Assembly: GCA_030760725.1 (NCBI GenBank)
Contig: JASWHV010000017.1
Span: 5,496,959 to 5,560,958 of the forward strand
From: Neostapfia colusana
Lineage: Eukaryota > Streptophyta > Magnoliopsida > Poales > Poaceae
Direction: 5' to 3'
Length of the DNA stretch: 64,000 nucleotides
Shown here in pieces: positions 48,301 to 57,620 of the stretch. Both the position numbers and the translations under genes were made by a program. A model generated the notes under the pieces. That model had not been told where the DNA came from. It saw only the letters and a program-made list of their open reading frames with translations, and did not search any database. Within the stretch, counting starts at the first letter, position 1. Each line of letters starts with the position of its first letter.

Positions 48301-48588
48301 AAGCAAACCCTTTTGGACTTTGGAATTAAGTTTGATTGTGTGCCTCTCCTTTGTGACAATGAAAGTGCGGTTAAGATAGCTAGAAACCCCGTTCAACACT
48401 CCCGCACTAAGCACATTGATATTCGCCATCACTTCTTGCGGGATCATGGGGCTAAAGGAGACATCTCTTTGCAAGGTGTAAGGTCCGAATAACAATTGGC
48501 GGATATCTTCACTAAACCACTTGATGAGAAAACTTTTTCTAGACTAAGAAGTGAATTAAATGTGCTAGATGCATCTAACGTCATGTAA
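45331..48588 (+). pseudogene. SIRE-type pol with nonsense codons
   Basis: The frame after the gag stop begins with a protease DSGCTQHMTG (near 45367). It then has the GAG-pre-integrase zinc segment (HRRIAHIGMSK, CSACQAGK), integrase with D, DNGTE (near 46140) and VVERKN, reverse transcriptase with DVKSAFLNG (near 47385) and YVDDI (near 47635), and RNase H (SDSDFAG, AEAEYIA). A TGA at 45586-45588 separates protease from integrase, and a TAA at 48490-48492 cuts the last 32 codons, which stay readable to 48588. The other domains look intact over 957 codons. The nonsense codons are recent point changes in an otherwise well kept frame. Confidence 0.9.
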
Positions 48589-49966
48589 GTTGTCATGTTC
48601 ATGTAAGGTTGCATATCAAATAGGTCTTGTCTAACTCCCAAAGGATAGGGGCAAGCTAGAAATAGCTTTTCCTGAGGAAGCCTTTGGCAGGTTTAAACTT
48701 GGCAAGATAGATTTACATTATGCCTTGCATGATTCCTGCCATATAGACTTGCACTCATTCAATATCTTGCATCATTTTGGTTGGCATTGCATACGGTAGA
48801 TTGTCACAAAGGGAAACCACATCATGAGAAGGAGACTTGTTCAAAATGCAATAGCTCAACTCATATGATGTGGATAGAGCAAAATTCTAAAGGTACATGC
48901 TTTAAAGAGATAGAAGTTCTCTACACTCTAGCTCACAAAGCATGGGCCTTACATTTTCATGGTTTCACTCCTAACCTTGTGTGTTCTCTTTACTTAAGGG
49001 CTTAGCCAATATGTGGCACTATATTTAAGGCCTTATATTAGAGGTTAGGAGTCGCCCAAAAAGTCCTAAGACCAATCCGTATCTTTGTGTGCTTAAGTTC
49101 AAGGACATATATGGGCAGTCTTAGACTTTCTGTAGTCATCGGATTATCCGATGCTAGGGCCAGCAGATCATCGGATCAATTGGTGCTTCAGTTCAAATCA
49201 GATGTCACAAATAAACCGATGAGTTCATGTCAGAAGACATCGGAGCATCCGGTGTTCAGTTTTCCTGGTGCACTGCAGAAGTCGACCGATGACCGCCACC
49301 TCAACATCGGTCCATCCGGTGTTCAAAGAGAGTTTTTGGAACAACTCTCTGTTGAACTCGACCGATGCATCCTCCGATGATCATCGGTCCATCCGGTGTG
49401 TTATGCGCGGCTAGGGTTTGCCCAACAGTTTAAAAAGGAGGGGTCGGCCGCCGCCCGTTTTCTTCTTCTTTCCCGACCTCCGCCGCCACCCGACGCCCTC
49501 GCCGCCGCCTCTCCCACGCGCCTCCGTCTCCCAGCCACCGCCGCCGGCTCCCAGGCGCCGCCGCCGCCACCTCTCCCGCGCACGCCGCCTCCCGCGCGCG
49601 CCGTCTCCCAGCCGCCGCCGCAGCCTTCCAGGGGCCGCCGTCGCCGCCTCCCCGGCCGCCACCGCCGCCTCCAAGGCGCAACCACCGCCGCCTCTCCACG
49701 CACGCCACCTCCAGTCGCCGGGCGCCGCCTTCCAGTCGCCGTCACCGGCTCTCCCGCGAGCGCCGCAGCTGTTCCAACGCACTGCCGCGCCTCCCTCGCC
49801 GTCTCCCCTCCTCCACTCGCCGCCGGCTTGCATCACCCTCTCCGCTAGGGTCTCGTCGAGCTTTGCCGTTCGTCGCTAAGGTTTGCTCCGTGCCGCGCGA
49901 CGTCCTTCGTTGTTTTTCATCGTCAATTTCAACCGTCGCTAACCCTAGCTCTCAAATTGCATTAAG
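48589..49966 (+). other. Spacer between pol and ORF3 of the SIRE-type element
   Basis: About 1.4 kb without a real gene. The stretch 49140-49400 carries the same CATCGG / CCGATG near-palindromes as the LTRs. 49430-49850 is a C-rich leader-like tract whose long Pro/Arg/Ala frames on both strands are compositional. Confidence 0.7.
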
Positions 49967-52068
49967 ATGGGTCGCGATCGCAAAGGAAAAGGCAAGGCAA
50001 TTGAGGAGCCCGCCGCGAAGAAGCGCAAGATGTCCAAGGACGCTCGTCGCGCGGAGTTGGCCGCTCGCGCCGTCGAGGAGCGTGAGCGCGGCCATCGCGG
50101 TTCCTTACGGATCCGCGAGTCCCGGCAGAGCAGCCTCCGATCCAGCCGGTGCCTCCCGAGGGCTCCGACGAGGAGGAGACTGAAGTGCAGCCTCTCATCC
50201 GCCGGCGCACCCCGAGGACTCGTGGGGGTGGACAGACTCCTACGGCGAGTCGGTGCCCCTCTGCAGCTGACCGCGCCGAGGACAGAGAGGCCGAAAGGGC
50301 CATCCACCTGATGGACACTGCAGTCCGAGTTGCCGAAGAGGTCAGACTCACTGACTACAGGAAGATGAAGGCAAGGCAACTTAAGAAGCTCAGATGGTCA
50401 GCGCTGATTGAGGAGTGGTTCCCGCGGCCTAGGGATGCTCGAGTTGACTCCCGGTTCTGGACCCTGACACAGGCGTCACTGTACGAGACTTACAGGCGTC
50501 GGGGTCACAAGCTATTCCAGCATAACAGCATTGACTGGGATCAGCTTGCAGTGGCAGCAGGACACGGAATCAGGCCCCTCTTTGAGAGATTCAGAGGACT
50601 TGTGGACTTGCTCTCACACCCGAGGAGTGCTTACGTCGAGGAGTGGGTTAGGGTGTTCTACGCGACACTCTACGTCTCTGAGGGTCGTCGCTCGATTCAC
50701 TTCATGTTCATGGGGCGAATCCACGACGTATCTCGAGACCTGATGGGCAGACTGCTTGGTGTGGAGCTCTCTACTACGTGCCTGCACCAGATAGTCTACG
50801 GAGACGCAGACCCGCCGAGGAGACCACTGACTGGAGGAGTGGCACCACCTTTTGAGGAGATCAGAGGTCTGTTCACTCAGCCGTTCACTCCAGACCAGCC
50901 GAGGGTGCCAGCGCTTCTCACCCCAGCAGCTCGGACAGTTCACCACGTCCTCAGGCGTACCCTGCTACCGAGGTCCGGCTACTTGGAGGGATTCACGAGC
51001 CTTCAGCAGACCATCCTGTTCTATGTGATGAACGGGATGGAGTTCGACATAGTAGACATTCTGATCTGCGAGATGGAGGACGTGATCACCGATGGAGTTG
51101 GGATGCTACGACAGCTGGTCTTCGGTCACTGGATCTGTCACCTTCTTCACCAGCTGGTTCCAGAGGACACTCCAGGAGTCTCTCAGCTGACGGAGATGCA
51201 CGTGACCCGGTTCAGCCACTACCGAGTCCCCACTCCGGGAGACCGCCGCCTTGGCCGTCCCGTCGAGCGTGAGGTTCGAGCCAGACTGTCAGAGGAGGAC
51301 TGGGCAGAGCTGACTCAGGAGGACGCAGAGCTAGCACAGGCAGAGGCTCAGGGAGGAGACCTACATCACGTATGGTCGGACAGCGACACCAGCGACAGTG
51401 TCGAGGAGTACTTCCCTCCTGCTCCTCCCTCACCGAGACAGCACGACGCAGAGGCAGGAGGCTCAGCTGCTCCACCACCTTCACCTCCTCCAGTGTCAGA
51501 GGCTCAGGTGACTCAGCCGTCAGAGCTCACTGCTTTACTTCAGCGGATGGCTCAGCAGCAGGAGCAGCAGGCAGCTCGACAGGAGGAGCTTCAGAGGCAG
51601 CAGCAGGAGATGCAGCTGGAGATTGCCCGTCAGAGGCGAGAGGACACCGACAGGTTCACCAACCTTGTCGATCAGATGACGCGACGCACTCTGGACCAGC
51701 AGCAGCAGACTCAGCAGATGCTGTTGGGCATCCTGGGGTTGGTCACCAACCTCTACCAGCAGACTGGAGTGGCTCTTCCACCTCAGCACTTGGGACTTAG
51801 TCAGGCTCCAGGTGCACCCCCACTGGCACCAGCTCCAGTACTGCCACCGACGTCGCTCCAGTCCTCACCTCTTCCGGCAGTACCTCCACCGGCGCCAGCA
51901 TTCTCAGCGGATCCCCCAGCAGCTCCAGCTCCAGCTCCAGCCCCCACAGCAGCTCCAGCTCCTCCCGCTCCAGCTCCAGCACCAGCGACCTCTACCTCCA
52001 GCAGCTCCGACGACAGCACCGTCGACGCCGACCGCTTCACCGTCGCCAGGAGCGCGCCTGAGTCGTAG
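49967..52068 (+). pseudogene. Third ORF (putative envelope-like / plant transposon protein) of the SIRE-type element
   Basis: The probable start at 49967 gives a Lys/Arg-rich N-terminus (MGRDRKGKGKAIEEPAAKK). The reading frame is lost between about 50085 and 50145 and continues in another phase as a 639-codon frame from 50149. That frame has a helical core (EEWFPRPRDARVDSRFW, then VEEWVRVFYATLYV and LMGRLLGV) like the 'putative plant transposon protein' domain found in SIRE and related elements. It then has an acidic Ser/Asp region, a Gln/Glu-rich coiled coil (about residues 455-525 of the 639) and a Pro/Ala-rich tail. In this lineage the extra ORF is often called envelope-like, but its role is unproven, and no signal peptide or clear membrane segment is seen here. 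Confidence 0.75.
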
Positions 52069-52384
52069 GCACTCGACTTCCCTTTTTGGTGTCTTGATGC
52101 CAAAGGGGGAGAAGAGTTAGAGTCAGGGGGAGGGTTAGCTCAGTTCTAGGGGGAGTGTCTATGTCTATGCGTCTGCTACTATATCTGAGATTGTCCATCC
52201 TTTTGCTACTTTATTTGATTTTTGCTATTATTGTACTCCGGGTGCTACTCTGTGCTTTTACGCCTTATCGTTTATTATTTGAGCCTTCGAGCCACTTGTG
52301 TTGCAATTTGTACCTGTTATTTTTTTTTAGCATTGTGTTTTAATTCAATTATATGCTCTACTCGTTGTGGTGTCATCAATCACC

Positions 52385-52397
52385 AAAAAGGGGGAGA
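52385..52397 (+). other. Polypurine tract of the SIRE-type Copia
   Basis: AAAAAGGGGGAGA directly before the 3' LTR start at 52399. Confidence 0.88.
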
Positions 52398-52398
52398 T

Positions 52399-53857
52399 TG
52401 AAAGCATCTAGGCCCCCGTGAGATATGGTTTTGGTGATTAATGACAACCGTTCGTTATCACTAATGAGTTTGTGGATGCGAGGTTTCACATATATCACAT
52501 CAACCGTTAATGAACTATCTATTCACACCATCTACTGCTCATTGGATACAAATGGAGACCCCTCAACGATCTATTCTAAGGGGTCATTCGATATGAAGAA
52601 CTCATACAAATCTATTCTATCGAAATTGGCAACACAAGAAGCTTACACTTTACCGTAATATCATTTCAAACAAGTGTCAAAGAGGTCACTCAAGAAGATT
52701 CCTAAGGATCAACTCAAAATAACTCGAAGCAAACAAGTTGCATTCACCGGATCATCCGATGTCTTGCAAAATGACTACATCGGTCGAGTTTGAGTTGGCA
52801 GAAGAAGAAGACCTCAGATTCCAGTACTCATCGGATCATCCGATGTGAAGGAAGTGGCACATCGGTTGAGTTCACCCGAAGGTTGATATCTGAGTTATTA
52901 TGAAGATATACACACCGGACCATCCGATGAGGAAGTAAGTGTACATCGGTCAAATTCAACAGAGACAATATTTCTGACCCAATTCTGAAGATCAACTCAC
53001 CGGATCATCCGATGATAAATTGAAGTAACATCGGTCGATTAAAAGATCCAACGGTTATATCCAACGGTCACATCTGACACGTGACATCAGCTAATTTGGA
53101 ATTCGACCGATGATCATATAAATGGGTGCATCGGAGGATCCGATGCTAACTGACAAAGTCTGCCCACTTTTCCAACGGCTATCTCGTGTGGGCTGGCTAT
53201 AAATACCCCTCCAACCGGCCATTTCGACATGTCTTGATCTCCTGAGCCTCACTACACATTCTCAAGCATTCAAGACCAAGAGCTACCACTTCCACACTTC
53301 AAAACCTCTTGTAATCCAACTATAGGTTATATCTAGCTAGAGAGAAGCTTGTGTGCGTCCATTCTTAGTGATTGGAATCTCTAGACTAGTGAGAGAGAGT
53401 GTCTTGGTGACTTCTCTCACCTTGTAAACGTTGGAGGAAGAAAAGATCCCTCCGGAGCTTACCAAGGTGTTTGTGGAAGCCCGGAGAATCACCGTTGTAC
53501 AAGGCTTGAGCTCCACCTTGCCGGAGAGGGCGAACGGAGAAAGATAGTGGATTCCCTTGTCTTGGTGACTTGGGAGTGGCCATACCCTTTGGTGGGTGCC
53601 ACAACGTGGACGTAGGAAGATTTTTATGATCTTACCGAACCACGGGAAAAATCGCCGTGTCTCCGAGTCTCCGCGGGAGTTTGCCTTTCTCTCATCACCC
53701 CTTACTATTACGCTTTTACTATTCCGCACTTAACTCTCTTACTTGCGTACTTAGTTTGCATAGGGAATTGGGCTTCAACCATTAAAGTTTTAAATTGCTC
53801 TAAAATTTTTAAAAAAAGCCCAATTCACCCCCCCTCTTGGGCGTTTCGATCCTTACA
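52399..53857 (+). repeat. 3' LTR of the SIRE-type Copia
   Basis: 1,459 bp; TATAAATA at 53198-53205. Nearly identical to the 5' LTR apart from about nine base changes and an extra 31-bp segment near 52918-52948 that carries one more CCGATG motif. Confidence 0.93.
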
Positions 53858-53862
53858 ATCTT

Positions 53863-54679
53863 TCATGTTCGTGCCATGTTATTTTTTATTTTAATCTTCA
53901 GATGTTTTTACAACCATGATTGTGAAGTCTGGACCTGTTATTGATTTACTTCTTTTAAACTAGAAAGTTGATAAACCAAAGAAAATTGACTGGAAAATGT
54001 AAGCCCCTCTGGATTAGACTTCTTGAAGAAGAATCGAGCCTTATTGATCTTGATAATTCTATTTAGATGTATGCCTAATACAGACCAATCATGTTCTCAC
54101 GAATTTGAGTATAAACCACTCCTGAAAATTTAGAATTGAAAATTTGTTGACCTTTTTCTCTTGTGTGCCTTATATCCATATATGATGCAGGTTTTGTTGT
54201 ATATTCTGGGCTATCTTGGTAATAAGGAACGCTGAAGCCTCTTACTGTTGTCACTATAAGTGATGTACTAATTAGGGCGCCTGGGCAAGTTGTGAAGTAA
54301 TTTGATGCAAGGTGGAAGACTGATAATGTGGGAGACTCTCACATTGGCATCAACCTCAAGCTCCATCTAGAAGATTCAGGAAAATTCATGTTACTTTTCA
54401 AGACACACGAGTTGTAATCTGTTATCAACTTGGTTGCGAGTTGCGATGTCTTGTGAACCATGTAATGGATGTTTTAATTTTAATTGAACTTAATTGTGAG
54501 TTACAATGTCTTATGCACTATGTAATAAATGTTTTAACGTGAATTTAAATTGGTCCCGAGTTGAAATGTGTTATATTTGGTATGAAAAGTATCAATGTGT
54601 TGTGAAGTTTGATTAATAATGTTATCCCATTTATTTATGTGTTCGAAATGAAATAATAAGCTTTTTTAAATGGTAATAT
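53863..54679. other. Right internal part of the CACTA element
   Basis: AT-rich sequence between the Copia TSD and the right subterminal repeats. No coding frame or similarity recognised. Confidence 0.55.
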
Positions 54680-55050
54680 AATGTATTTTCTTGGGGCAGA
54701 ATTTGACCCATGAAAATAATGCCTAAATATTTTCGTGGGCTAGATTATGGCCCACGAAAATACTGAGGTATTATTTTTGTGGGCCAGATTATGGCCCATG
54801 AAAATACTGTGGTATTATTTTCATGAGCCCGAATTAGGCCCATGAAAATAATGCAAAGTATTTTCGTGGGCCAAAATCTGGCCCACGAAAATAATTGTTT
54901 TCGTGCGCCAAAAATGGCCCACGAAAATAATTTTATTTTCGTGGGTCACCCAAGAAAATAATTTTATTTTTGACAATTTATTTTCGTGGGCTGGGCTAAA
55001 CCCATGAAAATAATTATTTTCATGGGTTTTTCGTATATTTTCGTGACTTT
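54680..55050. repeat. Right subterminal repeats of the CACTA element
   Basis: Repeated inverted pairs of ATTTTCGTGGGCC and GGCCCACGAAAATA words in both orientations at 20-40-bp spacing, matching the vocabulary of the left end. Confidence 0.9.
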
Positions 55051-55102
55051 TTGGCTGACGAAAATAAATCGTATTCGTGTAGTGGATGATGAGGAGAGGT
55101 GA

Positions 55103-55369
55103 ACACTTTCACATGAGAGAAGTGTCGACTTTTGAGTAGGTCATACTTCTACGAGTCTTCTGTCTGTTATTTTGAGCGAGTGTGTCTGAAGAGTTTATTT
55201 TGTTTATTCCCAGCTTGATGTTTTTGTCAAACTGTTGACTCTATTATGCTATGTTAGAAACTATATAGCAGTAGGGAGAAAATAGGAGTAGTTAAATCTC
55301 TCTCTCGAAAATGTTTGTATGGACCTCCGTTTCTGTTGACATGGAATTGGAATTAATTCCGTTCGAAAA
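55103..55369 (+). other. LINE 3' UTR
   Basis: 267 bp from the ORF2 stop to a short A-run next to the right TSD copy (55370-55385); no ORF. Confidence 0.6.
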
Positions 55370-55478
55370 AAATGTAAATGCTCTCGTCGCCCGAAAAAAA
55401 AACAGCAAGTGCTTGCTCCGCTCGTGTTGACGGTGCGCGCACGCTGCATGTACGTTTGAAACGGGCCGTCTCGGTCGT

Positions 55479-55619
55479 TGGGCCCAAAAGTAGCGACGAG
55501 GTCCTCGATTCCCAGCCCGTTGTTCCCCGCCGGTCATTCGGGCCGAAAAGTAAAGAAAATTACGAGGCGGGCCCAACGGACTTCCAAGCAAGGCGGCTAG
55601 ACCCAAACGCATCGGCCCA
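55479..55619 (+). promoter_or_regulatory. Site II (TGGGCC) elements in the ATP23 promoter
   Basis: TGGGCC or its complement GGCCCA occurs at 55479-55486 (overlapping pair), 55570-55575 and 55614-55619, within 180 bp of the start codon. Site II motifs bind TCP factors and are enriched in promoters of plant mitochondrial and ribosomal genes, which suits ATP23. No clear TATA box is present. Confidence 0.55.
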
Positions 55620-55654
55620 GCGCAGCCGCCGGCGGAGCGAGGCACGGGGAGAGG

Positions 55655-57620
55655 ATGGCGGCGGAGCGAGGCGGCGGCGGCAAGCCGGCGGACGTCCGCG
55701 TCGATGCCGGGTCCTCCTCCGAGCCGAGCGGCGCCGCGGCAGCGATCGGGGGCGGCATGTCGCGGGAGGACTGCGTCGCCGGCATCCGCTCGGCGCTCAA
55801 ACGTACGGCATCCGCTTCTTCCTGTCGTGGCCTCGTAACTCGCCGTCCGAGCCCCGCTCACTGGTTCCCGTTCCGAATTCTGTGAACAGATCCGACGGTG
55901 CGGTTCCTGAGGGAGCGGATGGAGAAGGCCGGCTGCCCGGTGTGGCCGCGGCTCGTCCACGCGCTCACCTGCTCCTCTGCGGGCGGATACGCCAGCCGGG
56001 AAGGGGTACGCTGTTCTTTGCTTCCATTTTCCCTTCTCATCGAGTCCAATGCTTAAAGGCTAGTAGCGTTGACGGGGTGAATGCAGAATCCTGTGTTGCA
56101 CAATCCCCTATTAATGTGTTTGGAGGTGTGCCTGGCTGTTTACAAGTCGTAACAACTCAGTGCAACGCCATGTCTAGTGGAATATGCCGGGAACAGTCTA
56201 GTCTGGATTTAGCAAATGGCAGCATTTAGAATTATCCAGTACGATTACCTCACGGCAGTGGTCTGTTTCAGTATTCACCATCACATTGGAGAGATCAGGA
56301 GATAAGTGGATCACTTGATTCAGGCGTGACCCTTCAATTTTTTCCCTAGAGTCGCGGAGCAACTAAGTTCTTTGTGAGGTTCTGTGATTGCTCAAATATG
56401 GAGGTGCCAATCACATAGTGATAGTCCGTTTCGGACCATGATCAACTGATTTTTGTAGGCAGATGTTGTTCAACTTGAATATTATGTTATTATTTGCTAC
56501 AGATATTTTCATCAAAGATGTAGCAGCTTATTTTTCTGAATGGAAAGTTCGGTTTGCATGTTTATGCTCCGTTTGCATATCAGCTGGCATCTTATATTGT
56601 TTTGTGTTAGATGCTATGGCCCTGGTTCACAGAAATTTGGTTATTTGGACAGCATGAATATATTATATGATGTATTAGTATTACTCTCCATCTACTTGCA
56701 AGGTATCAGTAGAATTAATATTTGACATGAGCAATAGCCTTCTTTCACTCTTTTTTTTTCTCTGTAATTATGTAAATTATAATAGCTACATGCTTTGAAA
56801 TTGTTGAGAGCATTTTGTTGGACAATGATAGCGCTGATTTGTCGTGAAACTTCACGCTGTAATGTTGTATATTTCTCCCTTGAACTATAAATGTCGGAAC
56901 AGACTTAATTCCCCAATGATTTGTGTCCAGGTAAAAGTTTGCTGTAATCACATGACATTGCAAGATGAGATAAATCAGGTCCTTATTCATGAGCTGATAC
57001 ATGCTTATGATGACTGTGTTACCAAGAATTTGGACTGGAAGAATTGTGCTCACCATGCTTGCTCTGAAGTAAGAAAAATACTTGCCTTTCAAAGTGAAGC
57101 TCTTATCGTATTGTTCCTTCGTATGCCAGAATTATAGTAATATGCATCATCAATTATGTGTGTTTGTTTGTCACAGATACGGGCCAATCATCTTAGTGGT
57201 GATTGCCATTACAAACGTGAATTATTGCGTGGTTTCATGAAGATAAGGGGTCATGAGCAAGTAAGTCTCTTTTCCTACTGAGTGACATGTTAATGCCATA
57301 AATGATATGTGCCATTGGACCTTACTTCTTAGCTGTATTTCTGTGTTTCGTACATGCATAAGGAACTTATGAGCTACCAAAGTCAGTTTATTAATGTAGT
57401 TTAGCTCCACTTGCTTGTCCTCTTCTAATTCAAACTCTTTTCAACTTGAATCTACCTGTTGTAAGTTTCGTATGTGTTTCTGAAGGACTGTGTGAAAAGG
57501 CGGGCTCTGATGTCCGTCAAGGACAACCCATATTGCTCGGAGGCCGCTGCAAAGGATGCAATTGAAGCAGTGTGGGATATATGCTACAATGACACGCGCC
57601 CATTCGATAGAGCTCCATAA
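55655..57620 (+). CDS. ATP23: ATP23-type mitochondrial metalloprotease/assembly factor, 206 aa, five exons
   Basis: Exons 55655-55802, 55890-56005, 56931-57068, 57177-57260 and 57486-57620 join in frame (621 nt), all with GT-AG introns. After a Gly/Ala-rich N-terminus (about 1-33), the protein has REDCVAGIRSALK (about 36-48) and PTVRFLRERMEKAGCPV. Exon 3 then gives VKVCCNHM and the zinc-protease signature HELIHAYDDC (about residues 108-117), followed by NHLSGDC, KRRALMSV and a C-terminal AVWDICYNDTRPFD. Paired cysteines are spread through the sequence as in known ATP23. In yeast ATP23 works in the mitochondrial intermembrane space, processing the Atp6 precursor and helping to assemble the ATP synthase Fo sector; the human homologue was first called a Ku70-binding protein. 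Length is normal, and HExxH is intact. Confidence 0.93.

Larger units (their letters stand above)
41721..53857 (+). mobile_element. SIRE/Maximus-type Copia retrotransposon, 12.1 kb, with third ORF
   Basis: LTRs 41721-43148 and 52399-53857, TSD ATCTT on both sides (41716-41720 and 53858-53862), tRNA-Met-type primer site, purine tract, gag, pol, a long spacer and a third ORF. LTR starts TGAAAGCATCTAGGCCCCC and ends CGATCCTTACA are typical of the lineage. The LTRs differ by about nine substitutions by eye over 1.43 kb plus one 31-bp indel, so insertion was recent. Despite that, gag has a frameshift, pol has two in-frame stops and ORF3 has a frame break, so this copy cannot act alone. It sits inside the CACTA element. 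Confidence 0.95.
40297..55084. mobile_element. Non-autonomous CACTA element, about 2.65 kb before Copia insertion
   Basis: The left end reads CACTACAGGAAAAC and the right end, in reverse complement, CACTACACGAATAC; the first 32 bases match at about 25 positions. Both ends carry dense subterminal repeats of an ACACGAAAATA / TTTCGTGGG word, as CACTA elements do for transposase binding. A 3-bp GAT duplication flanks it. Subtracting the SIRE Copia (12,137 bp plus one TSD copy) leaves about 2,646 bp, too small for the usual TNPA/TNPD genes, and no transposase similarity was seen. It inserted into LINE ORF2. Confidence 0.88.
36672..55102 (+). pseudogene. LINE ORF2 (endonuclease-reverse transcriptase), broken and interrupted
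   Basis: Begins MIGLFWNCRG, the N-terminal motif of plant L1 apurinic endonucleases. MGGDFNIIRS (near 37080) and SDHNPLVL (near 37340) complete the nuclease motifs. The reverse transcriptase shows LIPKVNNAERIEQYRPICLL (near 38177), LDFEKPYDKVSWDF (near 38418), RQGDPLSPLLFN (near 38592) and YADDT (near 38735). A zinc-binding region ends with WLVEKDAILTKDN and CVVSKMIWEV near 39790-39930. Numerous stops and frameshifts interrupt it (for example after YADDT at 38761-38763). The CACTA element enters at 40297, and its excision in thought leaves a stop codon only five codons farther (55100-55102). Confidence 0.85.
32370..55369 (+). mobile_element. L1-type LINE, decayed, holding three later insertions
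   Basis: The element has ORF1 with a zinc knuckle, and ORF2 with endonuclease, reverse transcriptase and a zinc-binding C-terminal domain. A short 3' UTR ends in an A-run (55366-55370) beside the right TSD. It is interrupted by a solo LTR (34294-36032) and by a CACTA element (40297-55084) that itself contains a SIRE Copia. Removing these leaves about 6,465 bp, so the LINE was probably inserted full-length. Many stops and frameshifts show that it is old and inactive. The 5' boundary rests on the one-mismatch TSD. Confidence 0.8.

Noticed and set aside
49396..49879. Overlapping 114-153-codon frames rich in Pro, Arg and Ala on both strands
   Set aside because: They come from a CCG/CGC-rich tract in the SIRE spacer; all six frames are open by composition.
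42628..53729. 130-codon - strand frames present in both SIRE LTRs
   Set aside because: Duplicate frames within LTRs; they share LTR identity and have no coding signature.
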